A DNA stretch of 6,840 nucleotides from Pseudomonadota bacterium (GTDB lineage: Bacteria > Bdellovibrionota > Bdellovibrionia > Bdellovibrionales > JAEYZS01). Of this stretch, positions 1 to 4,952 are shown one piece after another; within the stretch, counting starts at the first letter, position 1; each line of letters starts with the position of its first letter. A model generated the notes under the pieces. It saw only the letters and a list, made by a program, of their open reading frames with translations, had not been told where the DNA came from and did no database searches. The DNA lies in assembly GCA_023427925.1 (NCBI GenBank), contig JAEYZS010000181.1, forward strand, positions 1 to 6,840, written 5' to 3'. The position numbers and the translations under genes are program-made.

Positions 1-907
1 CTCCTGAGCCACTTAACATTAGCGGACGGATAAAATTGTCAGAAATTCCTGCAACAGTTCCTACGACCATCATAATAATACCTTCAACTGTGTTTCCTGC
101 GATGAGACCGTAAGCTCCAAGAGCAAAGGCTACTGGTGCTGCCCCAATAACGGGGATAAATGAAAATACAAAAGTTACAAATCCAACAACAAAAAAGTCT
201 CCCGTTTTTGTTAAAGAAGCGCCGGTCGCCACGATCACCGATTGAATGGCACCGGTTACAACGTTCGAGAAAATTACGGATCTACAACTCAAAACAATAT
301 TTTGAATGAGCCTCTCAGAATTATCAGGCTTCAAAAACGAATACTTTCTAACAATGGCAGTGACTTTTTCATGTTCAATAAGACCAAAATACATGGTCAG
401 TAGAGCAATGAAAAACGCGAGAACAAAGTCGGGAAGATTTTTAAAAAAATCTGTAAGAGCATTCAATACAAAGGCTCCAACGGAGTTTATAACTTTATTA
501 AACAACGCCGAAGGGTCAGGGATATCAATCCCAAATCGTCCAGCCGTTCTTTCTGCAAATGACTCGATCTTTTGAATACTTTTTTGTTGATCTGGAGCTA
601 GCTGCTCTTGTGGTTTTTTTGATTCCAGAGTTTGTTTTACAAATTCTGAAGTGACTCTGGCACCTTTAACAATCACCAATGCCGTAGGTGTTGCGAATAC
701 CAAGGAGAAAACTAAAAGTGAAGTCAGTGCTGCAAGCGTGGGCGACCATTTTTTTTCTAACATTCTTTTGTAAAGAGGAAATATAACCACACAAAGAATC
801 CCACCCAATGCCACCGGCAACAAGAATGGCGTAAATAAAATTAATACTGAAAGTGCAAGAACAATAATAATTAGAATCTTAAAAATTTGAGTCCATGAAA
901 ACGTCAT
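1..907 (-). CDS. AI-2E family transporter (partial, C-terminus beyond window)
   Basis: The minus-strand frame is open from an ATG at 907 to the window edge, giving 302 residues; the family is usually about 340-380, so roughly the last 50 are missing. It is a polytopic inner-membrane protein. Hydrophobic segments lie at about residues 8-40 (two helices), 58-80, 157-178, 205-228, 235-257 and 260-285, with a charged region between about 83 and 140. The family signature is near the end: a DNFIRPLMLSG motif at about 292-301, preceded by a PVIGAAP loop at about 251-257. The family (PF01594) is named for TqsA, an autoinducer-2 exporter, but members also include cation antiporters, so the substrate is unknown. 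The start overlaps the NDH-2 stop as ATGA, and a GGAG lies 9 nt upstream inside the NDH-2 gene. This suggests an operon with translational coupling. Family assignment is secure; substrate is not. Confidence 0.9.
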   Translation of the reverse strand, partial: MTFSWTQIFKILIIIVLALSVLILFTPFLLPVALGGILCVVIFPLYKRMLEKKWSPTLAALTSLLVFSLVFATPTALVIVKGARVTSEFVKQTLESKKPQEQLAPDQQKSIQKIESFAERTAGRFGIDIPDPSALFNKVINSVGAFVLNALTDFFKNLPDFVLAFFIALLTMYFGLIEHEKVTAIVRKYSFLKPDNSERLIQNIVLSCRSVIFSNVVTGAIQSVIVATGASLTKTGDFFVVGFVTFVFSFIPVIGAAPVAFALGAYGLIAGNTVEGIIMMVVGTVAGISDNFIRPLMLSGSG

Positions 908-2172
908 TTAGTGGATCTCCATTCCTTATTGACAATCAATCGTGCGCCACGCTTTAGAGTAATATAAGACCATGCCCACTGAAAAAAAACAATAAAGCGA
1001 TTTTTGAAGCCAATTAAATAATAGATATGGATAAAAAGCCATGCCATCCAGGCAAAGAATCCACCAAATTGTAAACTATTGTATTGAAGAACGGCTTTCT
1101 TTCGACCAATAGTCGCCATAATACCTTTATCAACATACTTGAATGCGGTTGTTTCTTGAGCATTTATTTTCCGAATTATATTTTTAGCAGCATGCTTTCC
1201 TTGTTGGATTGCTACCGGGGCAAGACCAGGTAAAGGGCTTCCGTTTTCTGCAAAGTGTGCTTGGTCACCCAAGACAAAAACATTGTGATGATTCGGAAGT
1301 GATAAGTCTCTTTCTACAATGACTCTACCTTGACTATCTAACGGGGTTCCTAGTGTTTTTCCAAGACTGGATGGTAAAACGCCTGCCGCCCAGAGAATCG
1401 TTTTTGCTCGAATGGTTTCATTGCCGAGTTCTACGCTAGCTTCATTGACTTTGGAGACACGAGAAGAGGTCCAAATCTGAACTCCGAGTTGTTCTAAGTC
1501 TCGTGCGGCATGTTTAGAGAGCTTCTCAGAAAAAGCAGACAGGACTCTATTCCCAGCTTCGATGAGTATCACTCGCGTTCTTGCGGGATCAATATTGCGA
1601 AAATCTTTTTCAAGAGTATAACGACTAATTTCTGCAATGGCTCCAGCAAGTTCGACGCCAGTCGGACCTCCACCTACGATGACAAAAGTGAGAAGTTCCT
1701 TTTGCTTTTCGATGTCGGTTTCTTTTTCGGCTTCTTCAAAAGCTAATAGTATTCTTCTTCGAATTTCCGTAGCTTGCTCAAGCGTCTTTAGTCCCGGTGC
1801 AAACTCTTCCCACTCTGGTTTGTTGAAGTAACTGTGTTTAGCTCCACAGGCTACAATGAGATAGTCGTAAGAAAGGTGTTTTTCTTGTCCATGGAGAATT
1901 TTGGTTTTGAGGTCAATACTTACAATGTTTCCAAGGTAAACTGTTACATTGGAATAGTTTGAGAAAATGGAACGAATGGGCATTGCAATGTCCGCCGGAG
2001 AAAGTCCTGCTGTTGCAACTTGGTAAAGGAGCGGCTGAAATAAATGATAGTTTCTTCGATCGATGAGAGTAATGTGTAATTTACCTCGAAGACCTCGATC
2101 TTGAGCTAAAGTCTTAGCTGCGTTGATGCCAGCGAAACCGGCACCAATAATAACAATCTGTGTTTGCTCCAT
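904..2172 (-). CDS. ndh: Type II NADH dehydrogenase (NDH-2), FAD-dependent NADH:quinone oxidoreductase
   Basis: This 422-residue protein should transfer electrons from NADH to membrane quinone without pumping protons, as a peripheral protein on the cytoplasmic face of the inner membrane. Seen directly: an N-terminal FAD-binding GAGFAG at 10-15; a second Rossmann motif GGGPTG at 167-172 followed by E174; the acidic end of a beta strand (VILIEAG, E205) expected to contact the NADH ribose; the second FAD motif VFVLGD (G302, D303); and the quinone-side APVAIQQG at 318-325. Residues 371-404 are rich in Trp, Phe and Tyr and fit the C-terminal membrane anchor. Length is normal. I chose the ATG at 2172 because the protein then begins just before the FAD motif, as in relatives; an in-frame GTG at 2190 would add six residues. 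Neither start has a clear Shine-Dalgarno sequence, and the start lies in a hairpin loop. The stop overlaps the next gene's start. Confidence 0.95.
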   Translation of the reverse strand: MEQTQIVIIGAGFAGINAAKTLAQDRGLRGKLHITLIDRRNYHLFQPLLYQVATAGLSPADIAMPIRSIFSNYSNVTVYLGNIVSIDLKTKILHGQEKHLSYDYLIVACGAKHSYFNKPEWEEFAPGLKTLEQATEIRRRILLAFEEAEKETDIEKQKELLTFVIVGGGPTGVELAGAIAEISRYTLEKDFRNIDPARTRVILIEAGNRVLSAFSEKLSKHAARDLEQLGVQIWTSSRVSKVNEASVELGNETIRAKTILWAAGVLPSSLGKTLGTPLDSQGRVIVERDLSLPNHHNVFVLGDQAHFAENGSPLPGLAPVAIQQGKHAAKNIIRKINAQETTAFKYVDKGIMATIGRKKAVLQYNSLQFGGFFAWMAWLFIHIYYLIGFKNRFIVFFQWAWSYITLKRGARLIVNKEWRSTK

Positions 2173-2196
2173 ACGAACGAAGCATAACACAGATTG
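2154..2196 (-). promoter_or_regulatory. Long inverted repeat/hairpin enclosing the NDH-2 start codon
   Basis: CAATCTGTGTT (2154-2164) and AACACAGATTG (2186-2196) are perfect 11-bp inverted repeats. TGCT (2165-2168) and AGCA (2181-2184) extend the stem by 4 bp, with a single unpaired base at 2185. The 12-nt loop (2169-2180) holds the NDH-2 ATG (2170-2172). On the minus transcript the stem is followed by a U-rich stretch (UUAUUAUU). It could control translation initiation, bind a regulator as DNA, or attenuate read-through from the exported-protein gene upstream. The repeat is seen directly; its role is inferred. Confidence 0.6.
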
Positions 2197-2201
2197 AACT
2201 T

Positions 2202-2224
2202 TTGATTTAACAAGATTTAATCAA
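2202..2224. repeat. Short inverted repeat between the exported-protein gene and ndh
   Basis: TTGATT (2202-2207) and AATCAA (2219-2224) form a 6-bp inverted repeat around an 11-bp centre, directly beside the stop codon of the exported-protein gene. GATTTAA also occurs twice as a direct repeat inside it. With 52 bp between the two genes, this and the hairpin at 2154-2196 fill nearly the whole gap. It may be an operator or a weak AT-rich terminator. No strong promoter is visible here; a poor match (TTGTTA, 18 bp, TGTTAT on minus, 2184-2213) would give almost no leader for ndh. Confidence 0.3.
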
Positions 2225-2698
2225 TTAATACCCTGTGATTCTAAAAATAGCATGACATCCATTGAATACTTCAAGCTGCCCACCATAAACTCTAAATTGA
2301 GCCTGTCCATAGTTATAACAAGGAGCTGGCGAGAGTTGTTGAACGACATGAACATTCTGAATATTCCTAAAGCCTGTGTGGCAAGTGCTAACTCCGTATC
2401 CGTAGTTTCCGCACTCAAGATCGCGAGTGTAGACGCGCGGGTATGATGGGTAAGGAACAGGGATTGGCAATACTACTGGCGGTCTCACAACAACCGGCGG
2501 ACGGTGCACTGGCGGGCGATGTACTGGTGGACGGTGGCTAGGTGGGCGCGGACGCGGGCGCGGAGCAGGACGAGGTGGTCTGTGCTGCGGTGGGCGATTG
2601 TAACCACCACCGGGTGGGCGTCTTCTGTCATTTGAGTCGGCGTATACCGATGGCATCGCTAATAATATAGCGCAAATTGATAAAGCGAACGTTTTCAT
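2225..2698 (-). CDS. Secreted Pro/Arg-rich protein with DUF3011-like C-terminal domain
   Basis: A 157-residue exported protein of unknown function. Residues 1-20 form a Sec signal peptide (MKTF start, hydrophobic core, VYA before the likely cleavage at 20/21). Residues 24-87 are low complexity and strongly basic, dominated by Pro, Arg and His, with PPVHR-type repeats at about 52-67 and then a Val/Pro stretch. Residues 92-157 form a compact domain with four cysteines (96, 106, 127, 148), a VVQQLSPAPC segment and an ending GCHAIFRI. This spacing and the QLS-x-x-x-C and GC-x-A-x-F patterns resemble DUF3011, a domain of exported proteins without known function; the match is from memory of the family. 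The ATG at 2698 is chosen because AGGAGG lies 4 nt upstream and the signal peptide begins there; the frame stays open to an ATG at 2764 that lacks these signs. The Pro-rich part is clearly richer in GC than the neighbouring genes. Confidence 0.8.
   Translation of the reverse strand: MKTFALSICAILLAMPSVYADSNDRRRPPGGGYNRPPQHRPPRPAPRPRPRPPSHRPPVHRPPVHRPPVVVRPPVVLPIPVPYPSYPRVYTRDLECGNYGYGVSTCHTGFRNIQNVHVVQQLSPAPCYNYGQAQFRVYGGQLEVFNGCHAIFRITGY
2502..2546 (-). repeat. Three imperfect 15-bp tandem repeats coding for PPVHR-like units
   Basis: Three consecutive 15-bp units (2502-2516, 2517-2531, 2532-2546) share the pattern CGGTG.ACTGGCGGG with substitutions, and encode PPVHR, PPVHR and PPSHR on the minus strand. 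Degenerate RPP-rich sequence continues on both sides (about 2475-2620). Repeat number may vary between strains by slippage, which would change the length of the extended basic linker without breaking the frame. Confidence 0.7.
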
Positions 2699-2802
2699 AT
2701 ATCCTCCTAAAAATAATAGTCGTGCACAGACATTGCAAAGCATGCCAAGATATTCTGGTGTCAAAACGACGTTAGATTTTTTGTTGAAACTTTGGAGGCC
2801 CT
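2699..2802. other. Divergent intergenic region between the exported-protein gene and the peroxidase
   Basis: This 104-bp gap must hold promoters for both genes unless they lie further away. Besides the two Shine-Dalgarno sites, I see an isolated TTGACA on the minus strand (2759-2764) and an AT-rich TATTAT on the minus strand (2713-2718), which are too far apart to form one promoter. No convincing peroxide-responsive operator (OxyR- or PerR-like) could be read by eye. Confidence 0.4.
2703..2708 (-). promoter_or_regulatory. Shine-Dalgarno site AGGAGG for the exported Pro-rich protein
   Basis: A full AGGAGG sits 4 nt before the ATG at 2698. It decides that start over the upstream in-frame ATG at 2764, which has no such site and would bury the signal peptide. 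Further up on the minus strand, a TTGACA (2759-2764) could be a -35 box, but no well-spaced -10 follows it. Confidence 0.75.
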
Positions 2803-3291
2803 ATGTCAGAAACCGAAAATGTGTATTCCTTTCAGGTAAAAACCCTAAATGGAGACCAAATCTCTCTAGAAAATTTTCAAGGAAAGGCATTGCTCATCGT
2901 CAATGTTGCGAGCCAGTGCGGTTTTACACCACAGTACAAAGGACTCGAAGAGATCTATCGTAAGTATAAAGATCGTGGTTTTGAAGTTCTCGGTTTTCCA
3001 TGCAACCAATTTGGAGCTCAGGAACCAGGTGATGCGGAAGAAATCAAAAAATTTTGCAGTATGACGTACGACGTATCTTTCCCGATGTTTTCAAAAATCG
3101 AAGTCAATGGTGACGGCGCTCATCCGCTTTATAAATTTTTGAAAAAACAAGAAAAAGGTCTCTTGGGAACCGAAGCCATAAAGTGGAACTTCACAAAGTT
3201 TCTCATCGATAAAAAAGGAAATGTGGTGGATCGATACGCGCCACAAACAAAGCCCGAAGATCTTCAAGCAGATATAGAAAAAGTTTTATAA
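2803..3291 (+). CDS. Glutathione peroxidase family protein (Cys type, probably thioredoxin-dependent)
   Basis: A 162-residue thiol peroxidase that should reduce hydrogen peroxide and organic hydroperoxides; no signal peptide, so cytoplasmic. The catalytic tetrad is visible: Cys39 in NVASQCGFTPQY (cysteine in place of selenocysteine), Gln73 in FPCNQFG, and Trp128-Asn129 in KWNFTKF. Cys85 in KKFCSMTYDV sits where non-mammalian relatives carry the resolving cysteine, and Cys67 is the third conserved cysteine. Such enzymes form a Cys39-Cys85 disulfide and usually use thioredoxin rather than glutathione, as in E. coli BtuE and plant or insect homologues; this preference is inferred. Length is typical of the monomeric bacterial branch. 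The ATG at 2803 is supported by GGAGG 4 nt upstream (2794-2798). The gene diverges from the exported-protein gene across 104 bp and converges with the AbgT-type gene, so it is probably transcribed alone. Confidence 0.95.
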   Translation: MSETENVYSFQVKTLNGDQISLENFQGKALLIVNVASQCGFTPQYKGLEEIYRKYKDRGFEVLGFPCNQFGAQEPGDAEEIKKFCSMTYDVSFPMFSKIEVNGDGAHPLYKFLKKQEKGLLGTEAIKWNFTKFLIDKKGNVVDRYAPQTKPEDLQADIEKVL

Positions 3292-3304
3292 CCTTTTCTA
3301 TATC
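3271..3304. terminator. Candidate bidirectional terminator hairpin between convergent genes
   Basis: GATATAGAAAA (3271-3281) and TTTTCTATATC (3294-3304) are perfect 11-bp inverted repeats with a 12-nt loop that contains the peroxidase stop codon (3289-3291). The placement at the junction of two convergent genes fits a shared terminator. The stem is AT-rich and neither side is followed by a clean U tract, so it may terminate only weakly. A second small imperfect hairpin (about 3306-3328) covers the stop of the opposing gene. Confidence 0.45.
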
Positions 3305-3317
3305 CCTTCGAAATAAA

Positions 3318-4883
3318 TTATTTTGGAAGAACGTACCAAAGATTACCAATTGGTCCGAGTGGAATTTCAAATGTCATCCACAGGAAAATCATTCCTGACC
3401 AGAAAATTGTGAATGCAATTGTATACGGTAACATCATAGCTAATAGTGTTCCTACACGCGCTTTCGGATCAAATTTATTTACGAACGCTAAAATCAGAGG
3501 GAAATACGACATGAGCGGAGAAATAATATTTACCACTGAATCTGCAACCCTATAAGACGCTTGTGTTAATTCTGGCGCTAATCCGAGTAGCATAAACATT
3601 GGAACAAAGATAGGCGCCATGAGAGCCCACTTTGCTGATGCACTTCCGATGATAAGATCCAAAAAGCAAGTAAAGATAATGAAACTAATCATAAGAGAAA
3701 ATGGTCCAAGTCCAAGATCCTTAAAGAATTCTGATCCGTGAACGGCCATCACCATTCCCATATTAGAAACATTAAATAATGAAATAAATTGAGAAGCAAA
3801 AAACACGAGCACTAAGTACGGAGCGAGCGTAACCATAGCATCTTGCATAGCATTCACTATATCGTTTTGACTCCTGAAAGTTTTCGCCCCAAACCCGTAG
3901 GCGAGGCCAGTCAAAGAGCCCACAAAGAAAATGATCGCAACTACTCCTTTTAATACTGGCGAGTTAAGAATACTTCCGGTCCCGATTTCTCTCAAAAAAC
4001 CACTTTCAGGTACAAGCCCGAGAAGTAAAATGGCAGTGAGGATCATCATTGTAATACCGGCCCAGAGTAATCCTCTCTTTTCAAGTTGCGAAAGTTTCTC
4101 TAGTGGAGTGCGTTCGGCATCCCCGGTGTACTCTCCCAAATATGGAATAATCACTTTGTTGGTCACAATGGTTCCCACGGCAATAATGAGAAGAGAGGAG
4201 CTTGCCATAAAGTACCAGTTAGAAAGTGGAGATACAGTGTAAGTGGTATCAATGATCTTTGCGGCTTCTTCTGTAATACCAGAGAGCATTGGATCAGCGG
4301 TACTTAATAGTAAGTTTGCCGCAAACCCTCCAGAGACTCCAGCAAATGCACACGCAATACCGGCTAAAGGGTTCCAACCCACGCTATGAAAGACCATCCC
4401 TGCAAGCGGGATAAGTATGATATATCCGACATCGCCCGCGGTATGTGAGAGCACTCCACCTAAGAGGACCGCTGGAACTATTAAAGCCTTTGGAGATTTA
4501 AGTACTAACAACCTCAATATTGTAGAAATTAATCCGCTTTTTTCAGCTAAGCTAAATCCAAGCATGGCCACTAACACTGTTCCGAGAGGTGCAAAGCTTG
4601 CAAAGTTTTTTACCATGGAAGTTAGAATATTATGGATTCCCTCAACAGAAAAAAGATTCACCGTAGTGAGGACTTCTTTTTTAATAGGGTGTACTGCTGA
4701 CATTCCAGTCTTGAAAGCCAAAAATGAAAGTAGGATTGTAATACCTGCTAAAAGTAAAAATAGAATCGCAGGATGAGGTAACGCATTACCCGCTTTTTCA
4801 ATCAGTCCTAAAAATTTTAATAGCTTTCCAGATACGTTCGTTGATTTCTTTGAAACTTTTGATTCAGTGTCGTCTTTTTTCAT
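3318..4883 (-). CDS. AbgT family transporter (p-aminobenzoyl-glutamate / antimetabolite)
   Basis: A 521-residue inner-membrane transporter with about ten hydrophobic segments and family-typical length. Conserved AbgT blocks are visible in order: PHPAILFLLLAG at 36-47; SHTAGDVGYIILIPLAG at 146-162; SGGFAANLLLSTADPMLSG at 184-202; GSASAKWALMAPIFVPMF at 413-430; and APELTQASYRVADS at 436-449 leading into NIISPLMSYFP at 452-461. D151, W419, R445 and D448 lie in the blocks around the transport site of YdaH and MtrF. E. coli AbgT imports p-aminobenzoyl-glutamate, a folate breakdown product; MtrF and YdaH were reported to export sulfonamides. Direction cannot be decided here. The ATG at 4883 gives a lysine-rich soluble N-terminus before helix 1 and is the only plausible start, but it lacks a Shine-Dalgarno sequence and has a small hairpin immediately upstream. 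The gamma-glutamyltransferase gene precedes it on the same strand by 69 bp. Confidence 0.93.
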   Translation of the reverse strand: MKKDDTESKVSKKSTNVSGKLLKFLGLIEKAGNALPHPAILFLLLAGITILLSFLAFKTGMSAVHPIKKEVLTTVNLFSVEGIHNILTSMVKNFASFAPLGTVLVAMLGFSLAEKSGLISTILRLLVLKSPKALIVPAVLLGGVLSHTAGDVGYIILIPLAGMVFHSVGWNPLAGIACAFAGVSGGFAANLLLSTADPMLSGITEEAAKIIDTTYTVSPLSNWYFMASSSLLIIAVGTIVTNKVIIPYLGEYTGDAERTPLEKLSQLEKRGLLWAGITMMILTAILLLGLVPESGFLREIGTGSILNSPVLKGVVAIIFFVGSLTGLAYGFGAKTFRSQNDIVNAMQDAMVTLAPYLVLVFFASQFISLFNVSNMGMVMAVHGSEFFKDLGLGPFSLMISFIIFTCFLDLIIGSASAKWALMAPIFVPMFMLLGLAPELTQASYRVADSVVNIISPLMSYFPLILAFVNKFDPKARVGTLLAMMLPYTIAFTIFWSGMIFLWMTFEIPLGPIGNLWYVLPK

Positions 4884-4888
4884 AAAAG

Positions 4889-4903
4889 AACCGTAGCACG
4901 GCT
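4889..4903 (-). promoter_or_regulatory. Small hairpin just upstream of the AbgT-family start codon
   Basis: In the minus transcript AGCCGU and ACGGUU pair (6 bp, one G-U) around a 3-nt GCU loop, followed by CUUUU and then the start codon. No Shine-Dalgarno sequence is present, so the hairpin occupies the position where the ribosome binds. Stem plus U-run also resembles a minimal intrinsic terminator for the upstream gene. Structure is seen; function is inferred. Confidence 0.35.
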
Positions 4904-4931
4904 ATTTTATGAAATTCAATAATTACTTCAA
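4904..4931 (-). promoter_or_regulatory. Candidate sigma70-type promoter for the AbgT-family gene
   Basis: On the minus strand TTGAAG (4926-4931) is followed after 16 bp by TAAAAT (4904-4909). Each box matches the consensus at 4-5 of 6 positions. Transcription would begin close to 4897, within the small hairpin, leaving a leader of about 15 nt. If real, the transporter can be expressed independently of the gamma-glutamyltransferase gene. The region is AT-rich, so chance matches are likely. Confidence 0.4.
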
Positions 4932-4952
4932 AAAAATATTAACGACAAAAAA

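Noticed and set aside
306..575. Open frames on the strand opposite the permease, and similar ones opposite ndh, the AbgT gene and ggt.
   Set aside because: They lie entirely opposite well-supported genes, have no recognisable domains and no convincing ribosome sites.
2173..2190. Alternative GTG start for NDH-2 at 2190, adding six residues (MLCFVR).
   Set aside because: No Shine-Dalgarno sequence and it falls in the hairpin stem; the ATG at 2172 places the FAD motif at the family-typical distance from the N-terminus. Not fully excluded.
2699..2764. In-frame ATG at 2764 extending the exported Pro-rich protein by 22 residues.
   Set aside because: AGGAGG and a standard signal peptide point to 2698; the extension would place the signal peptide internally and has no ribosome site.
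2733..2773. GCATGC and AACGACGTT short palindromes in the divergent region before the peroxidase, as a peroxide-regulator operator.
   Set aside because: Too short and not matching known OxyR or PerR patterns; expected by chance.
3061..3077. Near-palindrome TGACGTACGACGTA inside the peroxidase gene.
   Set aside because: Imperfect, internal to a conserved coding stretch, and with no neighbouring feature that would use it.
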